Shown here: piece by piece, positions 17,007 to 26,322 of the stretch
How the letters are laid out: each line of letters begins with the position of its first letter
How positions within the stretch are numbered: position 1 is the first letter of the stretch
The notes under the pieces: model-generated
The model's input: only the letters and a program-made list of their open reading frames with translations
The model's database searches: none
Told to the model about the DNA's origin: nothing
Made by a program: the position numbers and the translations under genes
Virus record (IMG/VR): IMGVR_UViG_3300045955_000219
Coordinates: 1-46,715 of that record
From: a virus
Direction: 5' to 3' (one strand)
DNA: 46,715 nt

Positions 17007-17081
17007 ATGACAATACCTTTAAGTCTGCCTACGGCGAAGGTCTCATTCTTTCCTATGGGAGAAGCGAACGCATGGCTCTGA
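17007..17081 (+). CDS. Possible 24-residue leader peptide
   Basis: An ATG at 17007 opens a 24-residue frame that ends at 17081, overlapping the start of the next gene (17072) in another frame. There is no good Shine-Dalgarno sequence except a weak GAGGAATGA upstream. It may translationally couple the LamG-like gene or be chance. Confidence 0.2.
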   Translation: MTIPLSLPTAKVSFFPMGEANAWL

Positions 17082-18070
17082 TCTTTTGTGACGGCTTTGA
17101 TCACTACAATTCAGTCTCTTTGATGGCGCGCAAGTGGTCGACTGCGTCCGTCTGGACGTTTACGACCGGTCGATTTGGCGGCAGCGCCATCACGAAATCG
17201 AGCGGCCAGATCGGCTCATGCAGTCTAGGTATTCCTGCGACAACGACTCTAATTGTCGGATTTGCTTTCAAGATTAATGCGTTCACTTCAGAGAATCGTT
17301 TGTGTGCACTGAAGGACGGAGCCACGTTGCAGGATGAACTGTTTCTAAAGACCGATGGCCGATTAGAGGTTCGAAGGAATGGCACCGTACTGGCCACCAG
17401 TGCAAATCCGATTCCGCTGGATACGTGGATATATATCGAATGGAAAGTGACGATCGACAATGCCAGCGGAGTCAGTCAGGTGCGTCTGAACGGAAGTTCG
17501 GCTCCGGTTATTAATTTCAGCGGCGATACGCAGAACACTGCCAACGCCACAGCAAACACTGTAGACGTGACTCCTGGCCAGAATGGCGTGCCGGTTTTTG
17601 ATGATTTTTATATTTGCGATACCTCCGGCAGTTTCAATAACGACTTCCTCGGCGACGCCCGGATCAAGGCGGTTTTCCCCGACGGTGCGGGCAACTACAC
17701 GGAGTGGACGCCATCGGCGGGCAGTAATTATCAAGCCGTCGATGAAAATCCACCGGACGACGATACGACTTACGTCTCTTCGAGCACCCCCAATCAGCGA
17801 GACACCTATACCTTCGGCGCGAGCGGACTGCCCAGCAGCACGGTCAAGGCCGTCGTCGTCAACATGCAGGCTCGGAAGGATGACGGCGGCACACGTGAAA
17901 TAGCGGGTATGGCGCGTTCTTCGAGCACGGACGGTGTCGCGGCGACGCAGACGTTGGCGTCGAGCTACGCCAATTATCAAGGCATCTTTGAGACCGACCC
18001 AAATACATCGGCAGCGTGGGGATTGAGCGCGGTCGATGGTGCCGAGTTCGGGCATAAGTTGATCACCTAA
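17072..18070 (+). CDS. Putative tail protein with concanavalin A/LamG-like fold
   Basis: A 332-residue protein with the strand pattern of a LamG/concanavalin-like jelly roll: a GFDHYNS opening, FGGSAITKSSGQ, LIVGFAFKINAF and LDTWIYIEWKVTIDNASG. This order (opening strand, hydrophobic core strand, then 'W-x-x-x-x-x-x-x-x-D') is typical of phage surface or host-binding proteins. The second half is Gly/Ser/Thr rich. The start at ATG 17072 is preceded by GGGAGAAGCG. It is the first of the host-recognition proteins. Confidence 0.6.
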   Translation: MALIFCDGFDHYNSVSLMARKWSTASVWTFTTGRFGGSAITKSSGQIGSCSLGIPATTTLIVGFAFKINAFTSENRLCALKDGATLQDELFLKTDGRLEVRRNGTVLATSANPIPLDTWIYIEWKVTIDNASGVSQVRLNGSSAPVINFSGDTQNTANATANTVDVTPGQNGVPVFDDFYICDTSGSFNNDFLGDARIKAVFPDGAGNYTEWTPSAGSNYQAVDENPPDDDTTYVSSSTPNQRDTYTFGASGLPSSTVKAVVVNMQARKDDGGTREIAGMARSSSTDGVAATQTLASSYANYQGIFETDPNTSAAWGLSAVDGAEFGHKLIT

Positions 18071-18074
18071 CGCG

Positions 18075-21000
18075 ATGGCAGGACGAGTCACACAGGACGC
18101 CGTCGAGATCATCTCGGCGGAAGGTGCCCAGGCACGAGTCACACAGGACGCCGTCGAGATTCTGTCTGCCGCTGGTGCGAATGCGCGCGTCAGTCAGGAC
18201 GCGCTGGAAATCGTCTCCGCGGCTGGTGCAAAGGCCCGCCTTACGCAGGTCGCGGTCGAAATTCTCTATGTCGATAAACCCGGGGAAACCCCGCCACGCG
18301 AAAAAGTCGGTCTCTCCGATCGGCTTAGTCATGTCTTACTCCCTGCACTGAATGGCACGATTCGCGATCGTGTCGGCCTCTCCGACCGCCTCACCTACAG
18401 CCTGCTGACGTCCTACACGGTCACCATGCGGGAGACGTTCGGGCTCGACGATCGGCTCAACGGCGCGCTGATCACGGCCATCACGCGCACGCTTCGAGAA
18501 GAGTTGGCCATGCGCGAACGCCGGGCCAACGACGACACCACGTCGGGGTCAGGCGTTCGTGGGGCGACGCAGCAGCCGTACGGGCCGCAAATGGTAGTCC
18601 TGACGCACATCTTCTTGGACGAGGGCCAAGAGAACTACTCTGGGCATGAACTGATCGGATCACCCCACGACCACTCCGGACAGGTCGTCGCGTTCGGATC
18701 GATTGAAAAGGAAGTCGAAATTCCCACCGGAGCTCCTCGGATTGCGGACATGCGGGTGGTTTACAACGACCATGACGGTTACTGGCGCACGAAGTTCGGC
18801 GGCAAAACACCAAGGATGAGGAAGGCCGATTTCCTGATCGGTCCACGCAGCGGCGACGAGAGTCTGTTCCAGCGGCCGGCGACGATGACCATCACGCACG
18901 CGACCTTCCCTCCACGCCAGATGGTGCTCGATGGCCGGGATCAGAGGTCGAAGTTTCTAGACAAACCATTCCCCAACGTTATCAACAGCGCGAACTATCC
19001 CAACCTGCCGGTTGGGATCACTGAGGCCTTTTTCCCGATCGTCTTCGGAATACATTCCTCGGTCGGTTACGGCGGCCAAGGCGTCTTTCGCTGCATCCAC
19101 GTCGACACCGTCCAGCATCGCTACACGGCGGCATTCCATTACATCCAGGACGCCACCGTTTACACGAAGACGCCGGAAGAGACCGAGTTTCAAATCACCC
19201 CCCATAGCTACACCTTGGTCAACGAACCGATCGTGATCAACGGAAGGAATTTCCAGCCGACCTATATCCAGTTTGCCGGCGCATTGCCAGACGGCACGGA
19301 AGTTCGGGCCGATATTGAGGGCTCGAATTTCCGCGATGCCTGGGGAACGCTGGCCCCGATCAACTTTGTCTCCCGCAATCCGGTCGACCACAACATCGGA
19401 ATCATTTCTTATGCAAAACTTCTCGAGTCGCCCACGCCGGATTTCTCCGACTACGATCTCGCGTCCTTCGCCGAGGTCCATACCAAGGTCACCGGCATGC
19501 ATTCCGACTACGCGATTACCGAGCCGCTGACGCCGAACGAGTCCCTGACGCAGTTGAATGCCCCGTTCATCATCCACCTGGTTCCCGACAATCACGACCG
19601 GATGAAACTGGTCAAGATCACCGATGCGGATTTCGAGAATGCTCCGGAGCTGAATGACTTTGACGGGATGCTACTGAAGTCGGAAATCATCTCTCTGGCA
19701 GCTCCGACCTACAACCGATACCGATACCGCTATGCCCCTAACCACACGGACGGAAGTTTCGGTGCCGAGGAGACCTTCGACAACACCTCAGATCAGGAAG
19801 TGCTTGGCGAGATCGAGGAACTGCAGGTCGATTTTCACTCCGTGCGGGACGCTGATGTTGCCGCGCAACTGATCGCCGAGCGTGCAGGGTGGGAAGACCA
19901 GGACGCCCATCGCATCCGGCTTCAACTGGACGCCCCGACCAATCTCATCAACGTCGACCTGCTGAAACCGTTTCGCCTGACCCATTACGGGGGGCTTGCC
20001 GATGGCGGATGGGTGAACGAGGCGTTTATCACCTATCGGTGGCGGCTCGACCTCGATCTGATGATCTTCGAGATTGACGCGATCCGCCGCGTCGTCGTTG
20101 CGAACCCGCAGGACCAGCTCCAGGCAATCGGTAACTGGACGTTGAACCATCGCGCGGGCGTCGAGTATCTGACGACGGCCAGACGGCTTTACGAATGTTT
20201 TGTCGACACACGCTCAAGCGCGAGTGAGCGAAAGATGGTCGTTCTTGGTTCAGACACGGTCGGCTTGATGGGCCCTATCGATGACGGAACCTATCCCGCG
20301 CTGACCAATATCATCCGGAGTTCGGATACAAAGTGGCACGGCAACAAGCTACACATTGTGACGCAGGAAGAGAATACAGGCCGAGTTGGATATTCGCGCT
20401 TAAATGGCAGCGCAGGCCTCTACGAAATTCTCAATCAGACAGTGCTGGCATCCAACAGCCATGGGGATATTGGCGTCACGATCACCGTGCAGAACCCTAG
20501 CGGATTACCCGTAATCATGTTTCAGGGGGATCGGGAACACCGCACGGCATGGCTCGCACGACCTGGGGACGGGCCAGAGGGGGACTATCGACGCGCCTAT
20601 GTAACCGTCCGCGGTGAAGATGGAACCTGGTCGGCACCGCAGATGATGGGCAATCCTCTCGACGCTTTCGCCAATCTCTGGTTTCCGATCTGGGGCGATC
20701 CAAACTATAACGGCACGGTCCACATCAACACCGGCCGGGCTGAGGCGGGCCTCGATAACCGTGTGCATTTCGTGTTCGGCCGTAAAGAGCCTGGAGACGT
20801 CGCCAATACCTCTGATTTCTGCATTCAAACCCTACGCACGGATGGAAGCCTTTCGCAGACCTGTGAGTTCGAAATGACCGTCGCTCTCGGATATAGTTCC
20901 GATTTTCTCGGCGGCGACCCCTGTGGGATAGAAGATACCAACGGTCAATACTGGGTCGTGTTTCCTGTCGGAAAAATCCTCGAACCCAAACTCTGCATCT

Positions 21001-21461
21001 GGAAAGACAAGGATAATCCCACCATTCCCGACCGGATCATCCTGCTGTCAACGCACCAGGTCCCGCCGGCGACATTCGGAACCCAGTATGCGCCGATCGG
21101 CGTCAGGGCGCACGGGGGCAAGCTCCACGTCATCCATGGACTGCGTGGCGGCTCGGCGGACTGGGCGGCTTATAAGACGATTTCCCAGCCGTTCGAAACC
21201 TCGGAAGCTGTGCCAGCATACACGTCCGGATCCTCGGCGGATCAGATTGGACCCGTCTGGCCGGTGAACACCTATTCGCATCACAACTTCGACATCAAAA
21301 CCCTGCGGGACGGGAAAACCTACATCTTCAAAGTGACGTCAGGGAACTTTGGCGTGCCAGACACCGACGCGCTTTCGATCCACGAGAAGATCGACATTGC
21401 CGAAGACATCCCCGCGGCGCCCGACTACACGATCGCCGACTTCGTTGCCGAACACAGTTAG
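18075..21461 (+). CDS. Large tail protein with N-terminal repeats and propeller-like C-terminus
   Basis: A 1128-residue protein. Residues 4-70 are four 17-residue repeats of the type ARVTQDAVEILSAAGA (51-bp units, nearly identical at DNA level in the first two copies). Then come about three 27-residue copies of a VGLSDRLxxxL motif ending near residue 150. The middle is a tail-tip-like beta region. The C-terminal half has several SGLPVIMFQGDREHRTAWL-type and 'GN-x-L-H-I-V' segments suggesting a beta-propeller, perhaps sialidase-like. It is likely part of the tail tip or receptor-binding structure. Confidence 0.72.
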   Translation: MAGRVTQDAVEIISAEGAQARVTQDAVEILSAAGANARVSQDALEIVSAAGAKARLTQVAVEILYVDKPGETPPREKVGLSDRLSHVLLPALNGTIRDRVGLSDRLTYSLLTSYTVTMRETFGLDDRLNGALITAITRTLREELAMRERRANDDTTSGSGVRGATQQPYGPQMVVLTHIFLDEGQENYSGHELIGSPHDHSGQVVAFGSIEKEVEIPTGAPRIADMRVVYNDHDGYWRTKFGGKTPRMRKADFLIGPRSGDESLFQRPATMTITHATFPPRQMVLDGRDQRSKFLDKPFPNVINSANYPNLPVGITEAFFPIVFGIHSSVGYGGQGVFRCIHVDTVQHRYTAAFHYIQDATVYTKTPEETEFQITPHSYTLVNEPIVINGRNFQPTYIQFAGALPDGTEVRADIEGSNFRDAWGTLAPINFVSRNPVDHNIGIISYAKLLESPTPDFSDYDLASFAEVHTKVTGMHSDYAITEPLTPNESLTQLNAPFIIHLVPDNHDRMKLVKITDADFENAPELNDFDGMLLKSEIISLAAPTYNRYRYRYAPNHTDGSFGAEETFDNTSDQEVLGEIEELQVDFHSVRDADVAAQLIAERAGWEDQDAHRIRLQLDAPTNLINVDLLKPFRLTHYGGLADGGWVNEAFITYRWRLDLDLMIFEIDAIRRVVVANPQDQLQAIGNWTLNHRAGVEYLTTARRLYECFVDTRSSASERKMVVLGSDTVGLMGPIDDGTYPALTNIIRSSDTKWHGNKLHIVTQEENTGRVGYSRLNGSAGLYEILNQTVLASNSHGDIGVTITVQNPSGLPVIMFQGDREHRTAWLARPGDGPEGDYRRAYVTVRGEDGTWSAPQMMGNPLDAFANLWFPIWGDPNYNGTVHINTGRAEAGLDNRVHFVFGRKEPGDVANTSDFCIQTLRTDGSLSQTCEFEMTVALGYSSDFLGGDPCGIEDTNGQYWVVFPVGKILEPKLCIWKDKDNPTIPDRIILLSTHQVPPATFGTQYAPIGVRAHGGKLHVIHGLRGGSADWAAYKTISQPFETSEAVPAYTSGSSADQIGPVWPVNTYSHHNFDIKTLRDGKTYIFKVTSGNFGVPDTDALSIHEKIDIAEDIPAAPDYTIADFVAEHS
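18084..18290 (+). repeat. Four tandem 51-bp repeats in the tail gene
   Basis: Four in-frame copies of a 51-bp unit starting near 18084, 18135, 18186 and 18237. The first two share CGAGTCACACAGGACGCCGT almost exactly; the third and fourth have drifted. They encode the RVTQDAVEI repeats. Tandem repeats of this kind change copy number by recombination or slippage. Confidence 0.75.
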
Positions 21462-21491
21462 CTAAGAAAACAAACAATCCGGAGAAAACCC

Positions 21492-22253
21492 ATGCTGCAC
21501 ATCCCGCAACCGCGGAAGATCGCCAAGCCTCGTTTGGGCGACGTTCTGAAATTCGGCCTCAGCGGTCGCCTGAAGGGCCTTCTGGCCGATGCCCGTACCG
21601 GCAAGGTGCTCATGCGCACCTGCAATCACAACATTATCGTGCGGACCATGCTGGCGACCATCCCGCTGTCGTGGTTCCAGGCGCGCGAGTTCTACGTCAC
21701 ACAGCTGGGCGTTGGATCGGGAATCACGACACCGACTGATACCGACAGCGCGCTGACGACCGAAGTCCTGGTCAAGGCGATCACGGACCCGATCGACGAA
21801 AGCAATCTGACGGGCGCCACGCCGTATGCAATCGCTACGGTCCAGTTCAATCCCAGCGAGGCCAATGGGAATCTCTCGGAGGCGGGCCTGTTCGATTCTG
21901 ACGACGCTCTTGTCAATCACGCCTTATTCGGAACAGGCAGCATCACGGGCGCCACGCAGGCGGACCCCTGCGTGATTACTGACGCCGACCACGGATTGTC
22001 CAGCGGCGACCGGATTCGCATCGATGGCGTCCTCGGCATGACACAGCTGAACTTCAGCGGCTCGAACTATTATTACGTCAGCGTTTTGAGCAGTTCGACC
22101 TTCTCCCTCTATAGCGATGCAGGCCTGACCGATACGATTGACGCGACCGGATTCTCAGCCTACTCCTCGGCCGGAACATGGACGATCAGCATTCCTAAAA
22201 CCTCGAGCAACATTCTGCAGGTCAGTTTCGAAATACAGGCCGAAAACGCTTGA
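21492..22253 (+). CDS. Tail fibre-like protein with FCCH-like domain
   Basis: A 253-residue protein. Residues 38-140 hold a NHNIIVRTMLATIPLSWFQ segment and SALTTEVLVKAITDPIDESN, seen in phage tail-tip/collar-like proteins. Residues 160-225 (ITDADHGLSSGDRIRIDGVLGM, then YVSVLSSSTFSLYSDAG) match the E1_FCCH fold common in phage tail proteins. GGAG lies upstream of ATG 21492. It probably sits at the tail tip or links the fibre. Confidence 0.6.
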   Translation: MLHIPQPRKIAKPRLGDVLKFGLSGRLKGLLADARTGKVLMRTCNHNIIVRTMLATIPLSWFQAREFYVTQLGVGSGITTPTDTDSALTTEVLVKAITDPIDESNLTGATPYAIATVQFNPSEANGNLSEAGLFDSDDALVNHALFGTGSITGATQADPCVITDADHGLSSGDRIRIDGVLGMTQLNFSGSNYYYVSVLSSSTFSLYSDAGLTDTIDATGFSAYSSAGTWTISIPKTSSNILQVSFEIQAENA

Positions 22254-22272
22254 TTCATGGAGGAGGTCGCCG

Positions 22273-22500
22273 TTGAGCACCATCACGGATCTGAGTAAAA
22301 GCGACAGTGAACGACTCGCCTCGATAGAAACAACGGTCGACAATATCGATAAGCGACTCTTCGGCGATGACGGAGCCGGCGGCATGGAAGGCCGCCTCCG
22401 TGCTTTGGAGAATCGTCTCTGGTGGATCCTTGGGGCCGCGGCGGTTCTTGCCGCAAGCGGAGGCCTGGGCGGTGTGATCGCCAAGGCAATCGACAAGTAA
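22273..22500 (+). CDS. Small membrane protein with coiled coil (holin/XhlA-like candidate)
   Basis: A 75-residue protein: an N-terminal coiled-coil-like region (ERLASIETTVDNIDKRLFG, ENRLW) and one C-terminal membrane segment, WWILGAAAVLAASGGLGGVI. This order resembles XhlA-type haemolysin proteins. The start is TTG 22273 because AGGAGG lies at 22261-22266 with six bases spacing; the same frame extends upstream only through the previous gene. It is far from the endolysin, so a lysis role is inference. Confidence 0.6.
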   Translation: MSTITDLSKSDSERLASIETTVDNIDKRLFGDDGAGGMEGRLRALENRLWWILGAAAVLAASGGLGGVIAKAIDK

Positions 22501-22514
22501 GGACTCCCTCTCAA

Positions 22515-22760
22515 ATGAAGCAGGAAAAATGTGTGCAGTGCGGAACCCTGGCTCCGCAGCATCCCATCGTGGCCATTATGGCCTTTGATGAAGACCGCGG
22601 CATGGATGCCATCGATTTCGGCGGGGCCAACGGCAACAAGTTCATGGCGATGCCGATGTGTTCCGCGTGTCATCGTGAACCAAAACTCGACGCCCATTAT
22701 ACCTATCGGGCGCAGTATAAAGTCAGTCTCAGTCGGGCAGGCTCGAGCAACCTCGGTTAG
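22515..22760 (+). CDS. Small Cys-rich protein (zinc-binding candidate)
   Basis: An 81-residue protein starting at ATG 22515 with AAGGA upstream. Residues 6-9 are CVQC and a later CSACH supplies a second pair, the spacing of a zinc ribbon. The middle, AIDFGGANGNKFMAMPM, has no recognised match. It lies among tail genes in the late operon; its role is unknown. Confidence 0.55.
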   Translation: MKQEKCVQCGTLAPQHPIVAIMAFDEDRGMDAIDFGGANGNKFMAMPMCSACHREPKLDAHYTYRAQYKVSLSRAGSSNLG

Positions 22761-22766
22761 TTCCTC

Positions 22767-23201
22767 TTGAATCCCAATTCTGCGAATCAGTGTTGGTCTA
22801 AGTGGGTTTGGTTCGTCCAGCCAGGCCGGTCGATTCCGCGCAAGTTTGTCGAGGTCGAGGCCAACTGCGGGCGCTTCGGGCTTAAGGCCTTCGGATCTGT
22901 CAGCGAAATGAGAATCCGTCAGACCCCGCGCGGCTACATCGTCGAGGTACTGACCGAAGGCCATCCCGTCCACGACCCTCAGTTCAAACAATACATGGCC
23001 GACAACTGGCGACTGTTTTTCGTTTCGGGTTTCGGCCTCGGAACGGCCGTCAAGATGACGGCGAAGTTAATGGCCGGTTCGCGTCAGGACGGAACGGCGT
23101 CCGAGCAACTGATCATTATGCCGACGATTTCCGACCCCGCATTAAAGCACCTGCATTTCAAAAGGAGAACCCATGGCGAACGCATTGTACAACCCGTTTA
23201 A
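22767..23201 (+). CDS. Hypothetical protein
   Basis: A 144-residue protein with no recognised domain. Cues are a Trp-rich N-terminus (CWSKWVWFVQPG), RQTPRGYIVEVL, and a C-terminus that overlaps the next gene by 29 bases. The start is TTG 22767, without an obvious ribosome site, so it may begin later. It lies between tail fibre genes in the late operon. Confidence 0.4.
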   Translation: MNPNSANQCWSKWVWFVQPGRSIPRKFVEVEANCGRFGLKAFGSVSEMRIRQTPRGYIVEVLTEGHPVHDPQFKQYMADNWRLFFVSGFGLGTAVKMTAKLMAGSRQDGTASEQLIIMPTISDPALKHLHFKRRTHGERIVQPV

Positions 23202-23586
23202 ACAGCAACTTCTCGACAATACCACGGCCATCGATATGGATGGCGACACCATCAAAGCCACCCTGATCGACTCGGCGGACTACACGTTTTCTGCCGCGCA
23301 CGATGAATACAGTGGCGGCTCCACCGACGTCGCCACAGCAGCGAAAGTCGCCGAGTCTTCCGGTCTGGGCTCACCGACCTGCTCGAACGGGACCTTTGAC
23401 ACCGCAGATTTCACCTGGACGGCGGTGACCGGGGATCAGTCGGAGGCCATCATCCTCTGGGATGACACTGTGACGAACGATCGCTTGGTCGCATTTTACG
23501 ACACTGGAATCACGGGAATGCCGGTGACGCCGAACGGAGGTAACATCAACGTGACCGTGAATGCTTCGGGATGGTTCTCATTGTAA
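23173..23586 (+). CDS. Phage tail-region protein, function unknown
   Basis: A 137-residue protein with an excellent ribosome site (AAAGGAG six bases before ATG 23173). Its features are common in phage tail-fibre neighbourhoods: MANALYNPFKQQLLD opening, DGDTIKATLIDSADYTFSAAHD, and a C-terminal PNGGNINVTVNASGWF strand region. It probably forms a small beta-rich structural or accessory protein. Confidence 0.65.
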   Translation: MANALYNPFKQQLLDNTTAIDMDGDTIKATLIDSADYTFSAAHDEYSGGSTDVATAAKVAESSGLGSPTCSNGTFDTADFTWTAVTGDQSEAIILWDDTVTNDRLVAFYDTGITGMPVTPNGGNINVTVNASGWFSL

Positions 23587-23609
23587 ACAGCAGTTTTAAA
23601 AAATAACTA

Positions 23610-25949
23610 ATGGCAACGAAGTGCTATCTGCGTAACACGTCGGAGACTACGCCGACCCTGAGTCCTGACGCCGGTTGGGAAGACACTGCGAGCATGGTGC
23701 GTGCATGGCTTACCACCAGCGCAGGCAGCGATGCCATCACGACGGTGACAATTACCGAGACCACTTCCACAGACAAGGATGTTCTTGCCCGTCAGTATTA
23801 CGCACCGCTTGCCAAAGGACAGGCGATCACGGGAGCACAGGCTGTTCAGTTTGTGGCGCGCTTCACAGAAACGACGACAGCCAGCAATATGCACTCGGTC
23901 TTTGGCATTCGAATCATTAACGCCGATGGGACCGTTCAAAAAACGGTGCTCGCCGTCACCCGCGAGGCGAACGAGTTTGATGCCGGAACTCCGGGAACGC
24001 TGGAGTCGCGGAACAACACTCAAACCTCGGCGGCAGGGAATTACACGACGGTCGCCGGGGATCTGCTGGTCGTTGAGATTGGGGCGGGTGGCGATCCGAC
24101 CTCATCAAACCCGCACACCTACAACATCTCGCTCGGCAATAATGCAGCATCGTTCCTCGATGCCAGCGACGTAGATACCGGCGCGGACAACCCATGGGTT
24201 CAACTTGCCGACACGCTGACATTCCGCTGGGATCTAGACCTTCCCACGATCAGCAACACCACAATAAATGTGCCAACGGTGGCGCACGTGGTGGACCTGC
24301 CGAGCATCTCGGCCACTACTGCGAGTGCGCCTGCGCTGGCTTATGCCGTCACCGCGCCGACAATTGGACCCAGTGGAAAGATTGCAGAAATTACGCAAAG
24401 CAGCACGAACCGCAACGACGCTGTACTCATTGCTACCAACAGCAAGTTCGGTCAAACCTTCGACGGAATGAACAAGCTTCTCCGGTCGATCAAGGTTTAT
24501 GGTCAGACGAGTGGATCGGTGTCGGAGGGAGACACCTATATTGAGTTGTTTGTCACAGATGAAAACGGTGCGACATCGTTGCCGACAGGATCGCGGATAG
24601 CCGTTTCAGAAACGAAGTCCACCTCGGTTTTCGGGGCAACAGAGACAGAGGTGGAGTACGCATTTCCTGATGTCTTGCTGGAGTCAGGAACGGAATATGC
24701 GTGGGCGTTTACGTCCACGGTTGGCTCCGTTGGCGCACATATTCAGATTAATTCGACTTCGGATACCGGCGCACACTCCGGGCATCAGGTCCGTTACCGT
24801 GCGAACTTTCTTGATTGGCAAGCCATTGGTGCCGACATGAAGTTCGTCCTCAATGTCCCAGACGCGGCGATGTTCACGCCGACGCTGGAGCAAGCCGGTG
24901 GAGGGGATCAGGACCTCACCGGGAGTACAATCTCGGCGACCACTATTTCTGCTCCTACCCTCGCTTATGTTGTCGAGCCTCCGACTGTTTCCACGACGAC
25001 TGTTTCTGCTCCGTCGACAGCCTATGCTGTCACCAATGACACGATCAGCGCGACCGTCCTATTCGCCGCAACGGTTTCGCCGGGTGCGGTCACTCTAGAA
25101 AACTCGTTCATCGGGCCGACTGTTTCCGTTCATGCGACCACGGTTGCCTATGCGGTTGAGAATGCCACGATTGCCGGGACTGCCATCAATGTGCCGACAG
25201 TGGCTTACGCAATCACAAATGAGACAATTTCTGGGACCGCCCTGAATGCGCCGATCGCCGCCTATGCGGTGGAGTTGGCAAGCATCTCTGGAGCGTCCCT
25301 TGCGGCTCCAACGGTCGCGCACGATACCGGGGATCAGTCTCTCACCGGAGCGTCGATCAGTGCGACCACGGTTAGCGAGCCGATACTCGCCTATGCGGTC
25401 ACGGTATCGACAATCTCTGCCAGTGCGCTGTTTGCTCCAAATACCGCCTACGTTGTCGAACTCACGGCGATCTCTGGCACGGCGCTTTATCCGCAATCGG
25501 TCGCAACTTCCGACTCGCTGGCCCTGCCGGCGATTGGACCGAACGGGGCAGCCGCGGCACCAACACTCGCCTATGCGGTAACTCCGGCCTTCATATCAGG
25601 GACTCAGCTTTACAGCGCTACGGTGGGCCTCGAGCAGACGCTCGTTCTGTCTGCGATTAGCAACACGGCAGTTCATGCGCCATCGACAGCGTATGCCATC
25701 AACGCCGCATCGATTCCAGCCGGAAACCAGCTGTTCGGCCCAGCACTCGCGGCATTCAATAACGTCACGCTGCCCCTGATCAGCGGGACCGTGCTGGTGG
25801 CGCCGCGTGTCTCCACGTCGGTCCAGATACCGCATATCAACCAACCGGGCCTGCGATCTCTCACGGAACGTCGGAACATTTTAAGAGTCAGTCCAGCCCG
25901 GGGTGTCTCCAGTGGCACCGTCAAGAGGGGTGCAATCCATGCTGATTGA
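23610..25949 (+). CDS. Repeat-rich adhesin-like tail protein
   Basis: A 779-residue protein built of Ser/Thr/Ala-rich repeats around a core ISGTxLxAPTVAYAVxxxx, with period about 18-22 residues. A first block lies near residues 208-255, and a second runs from about 437 to 760. They are split by a non-repeat domain (about 256-425; SKFGQTFDGMNKLLRSIKVY, EYAFPDVLLESGTEYAWAF) that looks like a beta-sandwich carbohydrate- or lipid-binding module. The N-terminal 200 residues are also beta-rich. There is no signal peptide. It is likely a long tail fibre or surface adhesin. Confidence 0.62.
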   Translation: MATKCYLRNTSETTPTLSPDAGWEDTASMVRAWLTTSAGSDAITTVTITETTSTDKDVLARQYYAPLAKGQAITGAQAVQFVARFTETTTASNMHSVFGIRIINADGTVQKTVLAVTREANEFDAGTPGTLESRNNTQTSAAGNYTTVAGDLLVVEIGAGGDPTSSNPHTYNISLGNNAASFLDASDVDTGADNPWVQLADTLTFRWDLDLPTISNTTINVPTVAHVVDLPSISATTASAPALAYAVTAPTIGPSGKIAEITQSSTNRNDAVLIATNSKFGQTFDGMNKLLRSIKVYGQTSGSVSEGDTYIELFVTDENGATSLPTGSRIAVSETKSTSVFGATETEVEYAFPDVLLESGTEYAWAFTSTVGSVGAHIQINSTSDTGAHSGHQVRYRANFLDWQAIGADMKFVLNVPDAAMFTPTLEQAGGGDQDLTGSTISATTISAPTLAYVVEPPTVSTTTVSAPSTAYAVTNDTISATVLFAATVSPGAVTLENSFIGPTVSVHATTVAYAVENATIAGTAINVPTVAYAITNETISGTALNAPIAAYAVELASISGASLAAPTVAHDTGDQSLTGASISATTVSEPILAYAVTVSTISASALFAPNTAYVVELTAISGTALYPQSVATSDSLALPAIGPNGAAAAPTLAYAVTPAFISGTQLYSATVGLEQTLVLSAISNTAVHAPSTAYAINAASIPAGNQLFGPALAAFNNVTLPLISGTVLVAPRVSTSVQIPHINQPGLRSLTERRNILRVSPARGVSSGTVKRGAIHAD
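24235..25895 (+). repeat. Degenerate protein-coding repeats in the adhesin gene
   Basis: Many 54-66-bp degenerate copies encoding ISxTxLxAPxxAYAV, in two blocks near 24235-24370 and 24920-25895, separated by a non-repeat domain. The repeats are diverged at DNA level, so they are old rather than recent expansions. Confidence 0.6.
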
Positions 25950-26292
25950 GCATTTCATTCGTGACAGCGATAATCAGATCAAAATGACGCTCACCGAGGA
26001 CGGCACCGCGATTTCAGGCAGCTGGGATGCACTGGACATCTGGATCGGCGATGACGTGAACCTGCATCGCGAGAATGATGGCGACGGGATCAGTCTGAGC
26101 TCCGAGGGCCTGCTGATCATCACGCCTGCTGACCTGCAAGTCGCAGAAAAAGAGCAGATCGCCGCCCTATTGAAGCGCACCAACTACCGGGTTCAGATCA
26201 TCGTCACCAGTATCAACAACGATGACGGGGCCGTTTTCGGCGGCGACGGCTCGGACCGCATCGTATTTCTGATCAGCGACAAACCGGAATAA
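25939..26292 (+). CDS. Hypothetical protein
   Basis: A 117-residue protein, acidic and beta-rich (LTEDGTAISGSWDALDIWIGDD, IIVTSINNDDGAVFG). GAGGGG at 25925-25930, eight bases before ATG 25939, sets the start; the frame extends upstream only inside the adhesin gene, which it overlaps by 11 bases. It probably forms a complex with, or caps, the upstream fibre. No family was recognised. Confidence 0.6.
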   Translation: MLIEHFIRDSDNQIKMTLTEDGTAISGSWDALDIWIGDDVNLHRENDGDGISLSSEGLLIITPADLQVAEKEQIAALLKRTNYRVQIIVTSINNDDGAVFGGDGSDRIVFLISDKPE

Positions 26293-26322
26293 ATCACCAG
26301 ACAATTTTCTGAGGCAAACCCT

